A stretch of DNA of 34,502 nucleotides from contig JAJECX010000039.1 in the NCBI GenBank assembly GCA_022821805.1, positions 1 to 34,502 of the forward strand. The letters run 5' to 3'. Positions 15,123-25,475 of this stretch are shown one piece after another. Numbering within the stretch: the stretch's first letter is position 1; every line of letters starts with the position of its first letter. Source of the DNA: Anaerolineae bacterium. Its GTDB lineage: Bacteria; Chloroflexota; Anaerolineae; Aggregatilineales; Phototrophicaceae. The notes beneath the pieces were generated by a model, which saw only the letters and a program-made list of their open reading frames with translations, was not told the DNA's origin and did not search any database. A program made the translations under genes and the position numbers.

Positions 15123-16553
15123 TTATTTCAATGTATGGCTCATCAAGTGATCCACCAATTGAGCGTTGAGTCGCGCCATCTCGCTAAGATAAGCCGGATC
15201 GTCGATCTGGTTCACCAACTCGTGGGGATCGGTCTCAAGGTCGATCAATTCCGAATGCTGGCGTTCAGCCTGCGCCACGCGCGTCAGCTTATATCGGCCG
15301 TCGCTGACGGCTAGAAAGCCTTCGCCCTCGGCAAACACATAATTGGCGCCGCCGGTCCGGTCTCGCTCGCGCAGCGTTGCGCCATCGCAGAAGTCATAAG
15401 CCAAGCCAGCGGCTTCAAGGCAGGTCGGCAAAACATCAACCAGCATGGTCAGCGAGTCGCTCACCCGCGCCTGATCTTCAGCGGGATAGTTGACGATCAA
15501 AGGCACATTCCACACATCTTCATAAGCGCAGTTATTCTTGCCCCATAAGCCGTGATTGCCCAGCATCTCGCCGTGATCAGCAGTGAAGACTATCAGCGGG
15601 TCGTCGCCGAGCCGCGCTTCAACAGCCGACAATATGCGCCCGATGTAGTCATCGATCTGGGCCACATTGGCGAAATAGTTGCGCCGCAAGTCATGCCAGT
15701 AGGCGTCGCTGTAATGCTTCGTCGCAGAGCCCGGCGCGTGTCCCATGCCGTCGATTGCGCCCGTGGGACCGCCATGGAAGGTCGCGCTGTGAATCCGCGA
15801 GGGGTCGTCAAATGCGGCTGCGTCGATGGTGCGCCTGTCGACGGACATATCGACCCGCTCGAAGTAGGCCGCCGGCGGGTCAAAGGGGTAGTGGGGACCA
15901 CTGAACGAAACCCAAAGAAAAAGCGGCTGTTCGCTTTCATAGCGCTCAATGTATTCGGCCGATTTCCGCCCAACCCAACTGTCGGGATGCCATTCCGCCG
16001 GACCCGGGAAGGGAAACACCTTGGCGTTGGCTCTGTCCCAGGTGGCGTCGCGGTAGGCGGCCAAGTACCCGGCCGCATCGAGTTCACGCGCGTAGTCGTC
16101 CATGAACCAGACCGATACTTGCTTGTCATCCTGCAGCGCCAAATGGTCAATGCCCAGGCTGAGATAGTATTCGCGAAAGTCATCGTATGGCAGCGTGGCG
16201 TCCGGCCGCGTCCGGTTGTAGGGCACCGGGGCGTAATGACACTTGCCGATATGCGCCGTGTGATAACCCGCGCCTTGAAGCAGCGAGTAGATATTCGGAA
16301 TATCGGCATCCAGCGGGATATCGCGGAAGTTGCTGTACGAACCGTTCCTGTGGGGAAAGCGTCCGGTCGCCAGCGAGCAGCGACTGGGCAAACACCAAGG
16401 GCTGTTCGTATAGGCGCGTTGGAAACGCGTCCCGCGCGCCGCAAGCGCGTCCAGGCTCGGCGTCGATATGACGCGATTGCCATAGCAACTCAGCGCGTCC
16501 GCCCGCAGTTCGTCACAGGTGATGAGGATGATGTGGGGCGGCGAACCTGTCAC
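15123..16553 (-). CDS. Sulfatase (arylsulfatase type)
   Basis: The 476 residues are of typical type I sulfatase length. The signature is Cys54-Leu-Pro-Ser-Arg58 in SPWCLPSRCSLATG; in active enzymes this Cys becomes formylglycine. The metal-site start (ILITCDELRADALSCYGN) and the later FTADHGEMLGNHGLWGKNN are also present. There is no signal peptide, so it probably acts in the cytoplasm on imported sulfate esters. It is the last gene of a binding protein-permease-permease-sulfatase set, separated from the permease by five bases, which suggests a sulfated glycan or sugar as substrate. The start is GTG with AAGGG upstream. Phosphonate monoesterase activity is a less likely alternative. No formylglycine-generating enzyme is encoded in the window. 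Confidence 0.9.
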   Translation of the reverse strand: MTGSPPHIILITCDELRADALSCYGNRVISTPSLDALAARGTRFQRAYTNSPWCLPSRCSLATGRFPHRNGSYSNFRDIPLDADIPNIYSLLQGAGYHTAHIGKCHYAPVPYNRTRPDATLPYDDFREYYLSLGIDHLALQDDKQVSVWFMDDYARELDAAGYLAAYRDATWDRANAKVFPFPGPAEWHPDSWVGRKSAEYIERYESEQPLFLWVSFSGPHYPFDPPAAYFERVDMSVDRRTIDAAAFDDPSRIHSATFHGGPTGAIDGMGHAPGSATKHYSDAYWHDLRRNYFANVAQIDDYIGRILSAVEARLGDDPLIVFTADHGEMLGNHGLWGKNNCAYEDVWNVPLIVNYPAEDQARVSDSLTMLVDVLPTCLEAAGLAYDFCDGATLRERDRTGGANYVFAEGEGFLAVSDGRYKLTRVAQAERQHSELIDLETDPHELVNQIDDPAYLSEMARLNAQLVDHLMSHTLK

Positions 16554-16558
16554 AGTCT

Positions 16559-17437
16559 TTAGCCCTTCGACCCAGTGAACACGACGCCTTGAATAAAGTA
16601 ACGCTGCATGAAAAAGAACAGAATGACAATTGGCACGACCACAAAAACCGATGCCGCCATTAAAAGATGCGTTTGCGAATAGTACTGCTCATTGAAAAGC
16701 CGCAAGCCCAGCGCCAGCGTATATTTGGCCCGATCGGTCAAATAAATCATGGGCAGCAGGAAGGAATTCCAGTTGTTCTGTATGATGTAGATCGCGACCA
16801 CGGCAAAGACCGGCTTGGCATTGGGAACGATAATCCGCCAGAACAAACCGACAAAGCTGCAGCCATCAATCCGCGCAGCGTCAATGAGATCTTGCCCCAT
16901 CGTCATGAAAAATTGCCGAAACAGAAAGACAAAAAAGGCATTCTCGGCGAAGAATCCAGGCACGAGCAAGGGCGCGAAGGACCCGACCCAACCCAGTTTG
17001 GAAAACAGAATATAACGGGGAATCAGCGTGACTTCGGTGGGAATCATCAAGGTGAGCAAGACGATGAAGAAGAGCGTGTTCCGTCCCCGCCAGCGAAGTT
17101 TGGCGAAAGCGAAACCGGCCAGGGAACAGCTCAAGATTAAGCCGATGATACGGCCCACAGCCAACATTATCGTGTTGAGGAAAAAGACATCAAAGGGCAT
17201 CGCTGTCAGCGCATCGGGGTAATTCTCCCAGGCAAAGGGATCAGGGATGAATTCGGGTGGAAAGGTGTATACATCGCCCGCTGTCTTTAACGAGGTCGAC
17301 AAGACGTAAATGAAGGGCATCAGAAACATGATTGAGCCGGCAATCAAAATAATGTGCGCCAGGACTTTCGCCCAATCAATGCTGGTCGCCTTGGGCCGCT
17401 TCCCCTTGTATATAAGCCGCTGACTTGCTGCTGTCAT
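16559..17437 (-). CDS. Carbohydrate ABC transporter permease, MalG type
   Basis: The 292-residue membrane protein has six likely helices and the EAA loop near LIDAARIDGCSFVGLFWRII, which contacts the ATPase. The opening (HIILIAGSIMFLMPFIYVLSTSLK) and the FPPEFIPDPFAWENYPDA segment are standard for this subunit. It pairs with the MalF-type gene ending 7 bases upstream. ATG 17437 is preferred; GTG 17464 would add 9 residues and overlap the preceding gene, with poor ribosome-binding spacing. The sulfatase gene follows after five bases. The substrate is unknown, probably a sulfated or other oligosaccharide. Confidence 0.9.
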   Translation of the reverse strand: MTAASQRLIYKGKRPKATSIDWAKVLAHIILIAGSIMFLMPFIYVLSTSLKTAGDVYTFPPEFIPDPFAWENYPDALTAMPFDVFFLNTIMLAVGRIIGLILSCSLAGFAFAKLRWRGRNTLFFIVLLTLMIPTEVTLIPRYILFSKLGWVGSFAPLLVPGFFAENAFFVFLFRQFFMTMGQDLIDAARIDGCSFVGLFWRIIVPNAKPVFAVVAIYIIQNNWNSFLLPMIYLTDRAKYTLALGLRLFNEQYYSQTHLLMAASVFVVVPIVILFFFMQRYFIQGVVFTGSKG

Positions 17438-17444
17438 GGCGCGA

Positions 17445-18374
17445 TCACTCGTTTCTGATTTCACCTTCGTAAAATACCCAGGCGGCGGAAAAACGGAATA
17501 TCAGCATCGTCAAAATGGCGATGTACATAAAGAGCACCCAGGATAAAGCTGAGGCATATCCCATACGGAAAAACTCAAAAGCATTGCGGAAGAGATGAAG
17601 CAAATAGAATAATGTTGCGTTTTGCGGTCCGCCCTGGGTCATGATGAAGGGCTGGGCAAAGACTTGAAAGGCGGCGATCAGGCCGACGACCAGTTGAAAT
17701 AGGATGACGGGCGAGATCATGGGCAAGGTGACGTAGAGGAATTGCGCCCAGGGTCCAGCGCCATCGACCTTCGCCGCTTCGTATAAGTCGGTCGGAATGC
17801 CCTGCAAGCCGGCCAGATAAATGAGCATGCCCGCGCCTACCCCCCACAGGCTCATCAATATGAGCGCCGGCAGCGCCCACTCCGGTTCAGAGAGCCAGCC
17901 GGGCCCGTACACGCCGAAGAGCGACAAGAACCAGTTGATCAGCCCCCAATCGCGCGAAAGAATCCAGCGCCACATCACCGCGACTGATACGATAGGCAGC
18001 ACAGCCGGCAAGTAGAAGAGTGTGCGATACAAGCCAATCAGTCGGATTTTCGTGTTCAGCAGAATGGCGACGAATAAGCCCACCACAATCTGCAATGGCA
18101 CGGCGACAAGGGCGTACATGGTCGTCACCTTCAGCGATTGGAAGAAGAGCGGATCGCTGAGCATCGTTTCGTAGTTGGCGAGACCGGCCCATTGCGGTGG
18201 ATTGACAATATCCCAATGGGTGAAGGAGATGACAAGCGAGGCAAAGATAGGACCGCCGGTGAAGAGGAAGAAACCCAAAATCCAGGGCAGCACAAAGATC
18301 CAGGCGTTCAGCGATTCCCAGAAGCTGAGGCGTTTGGGTTGGAAGATGTCATTAATCCGCAAAAAGCCCCCCAT
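17445..18374 (-). CDS. Carbohydrate ABC transporter permease, MalF type
   Basis: The 309-residue membrane protein has NAWIFVLPWILGFFLFTGGPI at its first helix and the EAA motif in LYEAAKVDGAGPWAQFLYVTLPMISP. It is followed by FAQPFIMTQGGPQNAT, typical of sugar-importer inner-membrane subunits. ATG 18374 lies inside a dispersed repeat; TTG 18362 (LRINDIFQ) is an alternative. A longer upstream reading would translate only repeat sequence (PLPPCGGRGRGM) and is unlikely to be real. It lies between the binding-protein gene upstream and the MalG-type gene downstream. No ATPase gene accompanies the set. Confidence 0.88.
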   Translation of the reverse strand: MGGFLRINDIFQPKRLSFWESLNAWIFVLPWILGFFLFTGGPIFASLVISFTHWDIVNPPQWAGLANYETMLSDPLFFQSLKVTTMYALVAVPLQIVVGLFVAILLNTKIRLIGLYRTLFYLPAVLPIVSVAVMWRWILSRDWGLINWFLSLFGVYGPGWLSEPEWALPALILMSLWGVGAGMLIYLAGLQGIPTDLYEAAKVDGAGPWAQFLYVTLPMISPVILFQLVVGLIAAFQVFAQPFIMTQGGPQNATLFYLLHLFRNAFEFFRMGYASALSWVLFMYIAILTMLIFRFSAAWVFYEGEIRNE

Positions 18375-18408
18375 CCCCCGGCCCCTTCCCCCACAAGGAG
18401 GAAGGGGA
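18371..18408 (-). repeat. Dispersed repeat, CCCCTTCC...GGAAGGGGCCGGGGATGG type
   Basis: On the minus strand CTCCCCTTCCTCCTTGTGGG followed by GGAAGGGGCCGGGGGATGG has self-complementary arms. A second copy lies at 27777-27818. Here the terminal ATG of the repeat coincides with the likely start codon of the MalF-type permease. Confidence 0.65.
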
Positions 18409-18430
18409 GAAACAAGGCCCTCCCTCAGTT

Positions 18431-18496
18431 TGGGGTCGCGTAGGGCGCATAGGGCGCGTAGACACAGCCCTTCGACACAGCCCGCCGATACTGACC
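18431..18496. repeat. Degenerate GGTCGCGTAG repeat cluster
   Basis: The stretch GGGGTCGCGTAGGGCGCATA is followed by GGGCGCGTAGACACAGCCC, a repeated GACACAGCCC and GATACTGACCC. It is a rearranged relative of the strings at 140-160 and 6251-6271. With the repeat at 18371-18408 it fills the gap between the sugar-binding protein and its permease. Confidence 0.55.
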
Positions 18497-18522
18497 CGCC
18501 GGGGAGGGAATTTGGGTGGAGG

Positions 18523-19833
18523 CTACTCCGCCGCAAGTATCGCGTTGACTTGGGCAGCTATTTCAGTACCGACGTCTTCCGCCGACTTGTCACCGCTGTA
18601 CAGCGCGTCCAGCTCGCTGTTGATGACAGTGCTGATCTCGGGCCACCGCGGATGTTGCGGCCAGGTCCGCGCCCAGCCGTTTTCCATTATGTCGTTGAAG
18701 ACCGTGTTGAGCCCCGTCCCGATGGCATTGCCGCAGGTGAAGTTCACGTACCAGTCTTCTTGCACTACCGAGCGGCGCGACGGATAAGCGTAACCAGAGC
18801 TGATCTTCAATGTCTGACCACGGCTGCTGTTGATGAACTTGAGCAACTCCCAGGCGGCGTCACGGTCGGCTGTATCCGACGACATGACCGTCGGTCCGAC
18901 GTTTGTGCGTCCCACGCGGACGGCGCCGGCGGGCGGCAGCGCGGCATCAAAGCGGAATGGCGTGTTGCAAACCGCGCCCAGGAAGCCGCGCGCGATCGTG
19001 AAACTCGCCATACGGCCCGATGTGAAAAGCGCGCCTTCGTTTTGATCGGCCAAGTCCGACGCGGAGGGCGCACACTCATGTTCGATGACCAGGCTCTGCG
19101 CGAAGCGCAATCCCTCGATCGCCTCCTCCTCGCCCATCAGACACTCGGTGCCTTCCGCGTTCAGCACATCGCCGCCCGCTTGCCAGATCCAGTCGATCCA
19201 GGCGCCGCGACCGCCACCGATGACGCGCGCGCGTCCGCGATCGTCACGCTCGGTCAGCGCGATAGCTTGTTCCAGATACTCGTCCCAGGTCAAACCGTGT
19301 GGATAATCGATGCCGGCTTCGTCATAAATATCGGCGTTGAACCAAGTGGCGTAGGGCGCGCCATCGCGCGGCAGTCCCCAGAGCTGGTCCTGCCAGCGGA
19401 GCGCCGCGATATGCCCCGGATAGTTGTCTTCCAGGTCGACATCCGGGTTCGCGTCTACATAGCTGTCGATCGGCACCAAGACGCCCCGAGCGGCGAAGCC
19501 AACTGTGAATCCGTCCATGACAAAGAAGACATCGGGACCGGTACCGGCCGCGAGCTGCGCTTGCAAGAGCTGCAAGTACTGCGGTCCATAACCACCGCCG
19601 ACGGCGAGGTAATTGGCTTGAATCGTGTCATTCTCTTCGTTGAACGCTTCCCAAACTGGTTCCCAGGCGGCATCCTCTACCGCGCCGCCGGGCGTGGCAT
19701 AGGTCACTTCGACCATATCTTGCGCGGCTGCGACGGGCAAACGGGAGAGCAATCCGCCCGTCATCTGCGCCCCGACGACCGTGCCGGATGCGGCCACGCC
19801 CTTCAAGAAATCTCTACGACTTAGCTTTGCCAT
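18523..19833 (-). CDS. Sugar ABC transporter substrate-binding protein, Tat-type signal
   Basis: The 436-residue family 1 extracellular solute-binding protein starts MAKLSRRDFLKGVAASG, a twin-arginine signal followed by a hydrophobic stretch. The mature part has the usual two-lobe pattern: PVWEAFNEENDTIQANY, then GPDVFFVMDGF, then LPRDGAPYATWFNADIYDEAGI, then TWDEYLEQA. The following two permeases and the sulfatase show what it serves: uptake of a sugar, perhaps sulfated. AGGATAATTCTG precedes the ATG, and a TATAAT lies about 80 bases upstream. It heads the operon. The ligand cannot be read from sequence. Confidence 0.9.
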   Translation of the reverse strand: MAKLSRRDFLKGVAASGTVVGAQMTGGLLSRLPVAAAQDMVEVTYATPGGAVEDAAWEPVWEAFNEENDTIQANYLAVGGGYGPQYLQLLQAQLAAGTGPDVFFVMDGFTVGFAARGVLVPIDSYVDANPDVDLEDNYPGHIAALRWQDQLWGLPRDGAPYATWFNADIYDEAGIDYPHGLTWDEYLEQAIALTERDDRGRARVIGGGRGAWIDWIWQAGGDVLNAEGTECLMGEEEAIEGLRFAQSLVIEHECAPSASDLADQNEGALFTSGRMASFTIARGFLGAVCNTPFRFDAALPPAGAVRVGRTNVGPTVMSSDTADRDAAWELLKFINSSRGQTLKISSGYAYPSRRSVVQEDWYVNFTCGNAIGTGLNTVFNDIMENGWARTWPQHPRWPEISTVINSELDALYSGDKSAEDVGTEIAAQVNAILAAE

Positions 19834-19850
19834 CAGAATTATCCTTTCTA

Positions 19851-19866
19851 GTTCACTACGTGAAAC
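19851..19866. promoter_or_regulatory. Possible operator upstream of the sugar-binding protein gene
   Basis: GTTCACTACGTGAAAC contains TTCAC and GTGAA arms around TAC, a small dyad between the -10-like sequence and the start codon. Such dyads can bind sugar-responsive repressors. The arms are only five bases, so this is tentative. Confidence 0.25.
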
Positions 19867-19911
19867 AAGATGTGCCCCACTCTACTGCGGAAGCTGAATG
19901 GACAGTTTAGG

Positions 19912-19917
19912 ATTATA
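19912..19917 (-). promoter_or_regulatory. -10 element upstream of the sugar-importer operon
   Basis: TATAAT on the minus strand about 80 bases before ATG 19833, preceded by CCGCTTTGCGC. This context is like that upstream of the BMP operon (15048-15053). No good -35 is visible. Confidence 0.35.
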
Positions 19918-19949
19918 GCGCAAAGCGGAGGACTTGGACGGAAACTTTC

Positions 19950-21809
19950 TTAGTCATCTGCCCGGAGGCGGTCGGGATTCCAGATTTGCTCGCAGATTTG
20001 GCGGTAGAGGTCTTGGCGTTCCAGCAGGTCGGCGCGTTTGAATTGGGCGTGGCATCTGAATGGAAGATTGGTTCTTTCAGAGAACTGCTTAAAGCTAGGT
20101 TCATTCTTATACTTCTGCTTACTTAGCGACGCCGCCAACAAGTTCTGCTGACTATATTTCTCCAGTTTATCTTGATAGCATTTGTCTTGCAGACTTCTAT
20201 TGACCGGACGAGGCAGCAAGAGCAAGCCGCCAAAGTAGTTGCGATGCCGCTGGAACTCTTCTTCGCTGGCGAATTCGTCTTTAAGGTATTCGTAGTGATT
20301 CGCCCAAATATGTTCGATATCGAATGGCTTTCCCTTGGCATCCCAGAGGAAATTGAGAAAGTTCACGTTATTTCCAGCTTCTCTCTCAATCCATGCGGTC
20401 ATGCGCGCAAGCAGGTAGCGAATGCTACGACCGCTAAAGTTGTTCAAAGCGTAGGTTCCCCAGTTGTGGCCCGTAATCCCTTCGAATGTCTCCCACATGC
20501 CTGACAAGTGGTTACGCAGAATATCCCGCAGCTCTCCTGTGTCTTTGTCTCGGATCTCCTTTGTCAAATTGAACATCGCGTATTTCAACGTGCCATAACC
20601 ATTGCGCCGGTAGTTCACCATGCGGCGCGCCAGGAAGATATCGGCGAATGTTGTCACCAGCCTAATTTTCCTCCACGCTGTGTCACTATCGTCATCCAGC
20701 CGAAGCGGCGCCAATGCCAACATAAACTGCAAGGTAAAGTTGTTGTGCGCGTTATAGTAGATTTCTTCTCGTCCTTGGGAAAAGGTCTGCGATGCCTGGC
20801 GCATGGCAATGTAGTAGTTTGAATAGTAAGCAAACTGGTTGGTGATGAAATCGTAGAAGTCGTTCGTAATTGATAAGCCAATTCGCTTCGCATTATCGCG
20901 CGTCCAGCGGTGAAACTTGTCGATATGCTCGAAGTCCTGGTTACTGGCGTCTTTTTTCGGTTGACGAATGGTCTCGGCATATTTTGCGCGCAGCCAAGCC
21001 TTGAAGCAGTCCTCTTCTGCATTGGACTCTATGTCTGCCAATTTTCTGATGCGTCCCTTCCATACATTATTCGCTTCAGTCTTCTTGACTTGCATCCTGT
21101 CGGGGTCAGCGTAATTGATGTGCGCCAGCAAATATCCCTTAAGCATGTCGGCTTGGCTCAAGTTCACGCCGCGATCGTTCATCGTCTCAAAGATTGTGAA
21201 TGCGGCGTCGTCTGTCTGCGCCTCGATTTCGACAAGATCGACGCAAAATAACAGCCAATTGACGAAATAGGTTAGGGCTTTACCTTTCAACGAATCAGGG
21301 AAAAGATTGTCTAAGTCTTTATAACGTTCGACTAGGTTGCGTACGGATAAATCAGGATGTTCGGTGGCGTCGAAATGATTGCTCTCGAACAGCGCCTTCA
21401 TGCAATCTTCTCGCTCCTCGACCGCGATTGTGAAGGATTTATGCATAAACATTTCTGTATAAATCAGATGCGAAACATTAGGAATAGACGGGTACTCTGA
21501 ACGCAGATGGTGAAAGTAAATGAGCAGGAGCGTGAGCGAAGTTAAACGCTGTTGTCCATCGACTATGAATTTTTTTCCGCTCTCGGCGATAGTGATGATA
21601 GTTCCGAGAAAATAGTGCCTATAGTTTGCGACTTGCCAAGGTTCATGCTCTTGCGCATAGTTGGCTACGAACTCAGCCTCTAAGTCATTCAGCAGCTCTT
21701 CGATATTTCGGCGTTGCCATTCATAGCCGCGCTGGTAAAAGTCAATGTCATATTTGACGCCCGTTAAGAGGTCTGTGACAGATTTAGTCTGCGCTTGAAC
21801 TTTGCTCAT
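19950..21809 (-). CDS. GmrSD-like protein: DUF262 (ParB-like fold) fused to DUF1524 HNH domain
   Basis: The protein has 619 residues. The N-terminal DUF262 part has YQRGYEW and the hallmark FIVDGQQRLTSL (Asp84-Arg88); in GmrS-type proteins this motif serves nucleotide hydrolysis. The C-terminal DUF1524 part has FDIEHIWANH (Asp497, Glu499, His500) and, 25-30 residues on, HRNYFGGLLLLP.PVN, matching the HNH-like nuclease of GmrD. Single-chain forms are known as type IV restriction enzymes that cut DNA with modified cytosines, so phage defence is the likely role. GGAG lies 5 bases before the ATG. It stands alone between the sugar operon and the acetyl-CoA synthetase gene, with DNA less GC-rich than its neighbours, suggesting transfer. 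Confidence 0.88.
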   Translation of the reverse strand: MSKVQAQTKSVTDLLTGVKYDIDFYQRGYEWQRRNIEELLNDLEAEFVANYAQEHEPWQVANYRHYFLGTIITIAESGKKFIVDGQQRLTSLTLLLIYFHHLRSEYPSIPNVSHLIYTEMFMHKSFTIAVEEREDCMKALFESNHFDATEHPDLSVRNLVERYKDLDNLFPDSLKGKALTYFVNWLLFCVDLVEIEAQTDDAAFTIFETMNDRGVNLSQADMLKGYLLAHINYADPDRMQVKKTEANNVWKGRIRKLADIESNAEEDCFKAWLRAKYAETIRQPKKDASNQDFEHIDKFHRWTRDNAKRIGLSITNDFYDFITNQFAYYSNYYIAMRQASQTFSQGREEIYYNAHNNFTLQFMLALAPLRLDDDSDTAWRKIRLVTTFADIFLARRMVNYRRNGYGTLKYAMFNLTKEIRDKDTGELRDILRNHLSGMWETFEGITGHNWGTYALNNFSGRSIRYLLARMTAWIEREAGNNVNFLNFLWDAKGKPFDIEHIWANHYEYLKDEFASEEEFQRHRNYFGGLLLLPRPVNRSLQDKCYQDKLEKYSQQNLLAASLSKQKYKNEPSFKQFSERTNLPFRCHAQFKRADLLERQDLYRQICEQIWNPDRLRADD

Positions 21810-21832
21810 GTTGTCTCCTACCCGTCAACAAT

Positions 21833-21934
21833 CGGGCGACTCACAGAGTCGCCCCTACAGATATCGCTAAGAGAGCGCTAAGAGAGCGCTAATCCTCTCA
21901 CAGAGTCGCCCCTACAGATATCGCTAAGAGAGCC

Positions 21935-21945
<11 letters not shown>
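21833..21945. repeat. Tandem duplication of palindrome plus acs 3' end (57-base period)
   Basis: CTCACAGAGTCGCCCCTACA, then GATATCGCTAAGAGAG, occurs at 21840 and again at 21897, an offset of 57 bases. The second unit runs into the last codons of the acetyl-CoA synthetase gene (CTAATCCTC on the plus strand), and the first unit has a similar CTAATCCTC. The first unit also has a short internal repeat of AAGAGAGCGCT. The palindrome half (CGGGCGACTC) is complete only in unit one. Confidence 0.7.
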
Positions 21946-23842
<1,897 letters not shown>

Positions 23843-23897
23843 TCGTGACTCCTTTGCCTCGCTGCCACAGGCAGCCATCTAGAATCTTCACCGCCAC

Positions 23898-23903
23898 ATT
23901 ATA
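23898..23903 (-). promoter_or_regulatory. -10 element upstream of acsA
   Basis: TATAAT on the minus strand in GGTTTATAATG, 56 bases before the acsA start. No convincing -35 hexamer is visible. The rest of the 158-base gap between acsA and the ferrochelatase gene shows no feature. Confidence 0.35.
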
Positions 23904-24000
23904 AACCATTGCCTGGCGAATTCGCATTGTCCGCCAGCGAGGAGATGCCAATCGGGGAGCTTGGCTGTTTGGAGGGAATGGCGAAACTTGGAGCTTGCGC

Positions 24001-25062
24001 TTAGAGCGGGTCGGCGGCGAATTGCGGAATAGATGCCTTACGGCGATCTGTGGCGTCGTTGATCCAGCCGGCGGCGTTCGACCTGACCAGGTCGGCAAGC
24101 ATATCCATGAATGCTGGCTTTGTATTCAAGCAAGGCGCGAGCTGAAATTGGTCCTCGTCGCCACCGCCCTCGGCGAACAGTTCACGCCCCTCGATGCCGA
24201 GTTCGTCCAGCGTCTCCAGGCAATCGGTCAAGAATCCTGGCGCGAATATTAGCGGGCGCTTTTTGCCACGCTTAGCGAGGCTTTGCAGCAGATCTTCGGT
24301 ATAGGGCTCAAGCCATGGCTCGGGACCGAAGCGCGACTGATAACTCAGCGTCCATTCATCATCCCGCCAGCCCATCGCCTCCGCCAGCAGGCCCGCCGTC
24401 CGTTCGCAATGCTTGCGGTAGGGGTCGCCGTCTTCAATGTAGCGGTTGGGGATGCCGTGGAAGCTGAGTACAAAGATATCAGGCGGGAGCGCAGACGAGT
24501 CTGTTTGCTGCCTCAGGTGCTGCGCCATCACATCAATATACTTCGGATGATCGTAGAAAGGCGCGATGAAACGCAAAGCCGGAAAGTTCCGTTTCAGCCG
24601 CATGGAAAAGCGGGGCATATTCCCCTGCGCCGCTCGAAAAACGGCGTCATAAATGCAGGCGGATGTCGTTGATGAATATTGGGGAAACATCGGCAAAACG
24701 ATGATTCGCTCAATGCCTTGGGCTTCCAGCAAGTTCAGCGCCGATGCGATACTGGGGTTGCCATAGGTCATCCCAAGCGCGACGGCGTAGGCTGAACCGA
24801 GGCCTTCCTGCAGCGCCTTTGCCTGCCTTTGCGAGTGAACCATCAGCGGCGATCCGTTTTCGGTCCAGATCCGGGCATACATCCGCGCCGACCGGCGGGG
24901 ACGAAGGCGCAGGATCAAGCCGCGCAGCAGCGGCTGCCAGATGACCGGCGGATAATCGATGACGCGGCGATCCGAGAGGAACTGCCGCAGGTAGGGGCGC
25001 AATGCCTTCGCTGTGGGCGCCTCCGGTGTTCCCAATTGGGCTAGCACAACGCCTATTTGCAT
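24001..25062 (-). CDS. hemH: Ferrochelatase
   Basis: The 353-residue protein inserts ferrous iron (or, in some bacteria, acts on coproporphyrin) in the last steps of haem synthesis. Motifs are VLAQLGTPEAP at the start, then LPMFPQYSSTTSA, then SFHGIPNRYIEDGDPY with the metal-site histidine, SYQSRFGPEPWLEPYT, and PGFLTDCLETLDELGIEGRELFAEGGG with the conserved glutamate. ATG 25062 is chosen because the family begins just before VLAQLGTP; AGGATGAG precedes it. A promoter-like sequence lies at 25102-25131. No other haem genes are nearby. Confidence 0.92.
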   Translation of the reverse strand: MQIGVVLAQLGTPEAPTAKALRPYLRQFLSDRRVIDYPPVIWQPLLRGLILRLRPRRSARMYARIWTENGSPLMVHSQRQAKALQEGLGSAYAVALGMTYGNPSIASALNLLEAQGIERIIVLPMFPQYSSTTSACIYDAVFRAAQGNMPRFSMRLKRNFPALRFIAPFYDHPKYIDVMAQHLRQQTDSSALPPDIFVLSFHGIPNRYIEDGDPYRKHCERTAGLLAEAMGWRDDEWTLSYQSRFGPEPWLEPYTEDLLQSLAKRGKKRPLIFAPGFLTDCLETLDELGIEGRELFAEGGGDEDQFQLAPCLNTKPAFMDMLADLVRSNAAGWINDATDRRKASIPQFAADPL

Positions 25063-25101
25063 CGTCTCATCCTGTCTGCGCCCGTCGTAAAACCCAAAGA
25101 A

Positions 25102-25131
25102 ACTATACAAATATCTATCAACAATAGGCAA
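25102..25131 (-). promoter_or_regulatory. Sigma70-like promoter for hemH
   Basis: On the minus strand TTGCCT (25131-25126), an 18-base AT-rich spacer and TATAGT (25107-25102) precede the start codon by about 40 bases. The -10 matches 5 of 6 and the -35 matches 4 of 6 consensus bases. Confidence 0.45.
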
Positions 25132-25475
25132 AAACTAGGTAATTCTACTAGGGACTGGAAGCTAGTCAAGGTCATCTTGCCGGGTATGCAGCGGTAATTT
25201 CGCCTGGTTATCATTTATGCCCGCTTTGCTTAAATGCCTGCGAGCGCCGAGCGCAATGTCGGATACGATATGCAGGTGGGCGGCGTTTATCTTTGCCTCG
25301 CCATCCTTAACTCGTTCGCGTCGAGTTCCGGGTCGCGGGGCCTTAGTTAGCGCCAATGCGTCGCTGCACAATCGACTGTGCGGTTCGTATGTCGAAACCA
25401 GCAGGCGCAGGCTTGCCTAAAGGACTGCGCGTCAGCTAGACTCCTGCGTTGACGAAGCTGTCGGGAGCATGGAGT
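25132..25475. other. Intergenic region between divergent hemH and carbonic anhydrase genes
   Basis: These 344 bases hold no gene that can be supported. Short open frames on both strands (25162-25371 minus, 25217-25420 plus) have no ribosome-binding site or recognisable motif. No copy of the window's dispersed repeats was found here. A promoter for the carbonic anhydrase gene is expected near its 3' end, but no clear hexamer pair was seen. Confidence 0.5.

Noticed and set aside
18175..19824. Plus-strand open frame (549 codons) opposite the sugar-binding protein and across the repeats
   Set aside because: It spans dispersed repeats and the reverse of a clear Tat-exported protein; its translation is arginine-rich with no motif.
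21833..21930. Possible CRISPR-like repeat array
   Set aside because: Only two units, the copies include a gene end, and there are no spacers of regular length; it is a tandem duplication.
25162..25420. Short frames in the hemH/carbonic anhydrase gap, one with a faint likeness to the tail of cation-efflux proteins
   Set aside because: The likeness is limited to a few residues, no start signal is present, and the rest of such a gene is absent, so I do not call a pseudogene.
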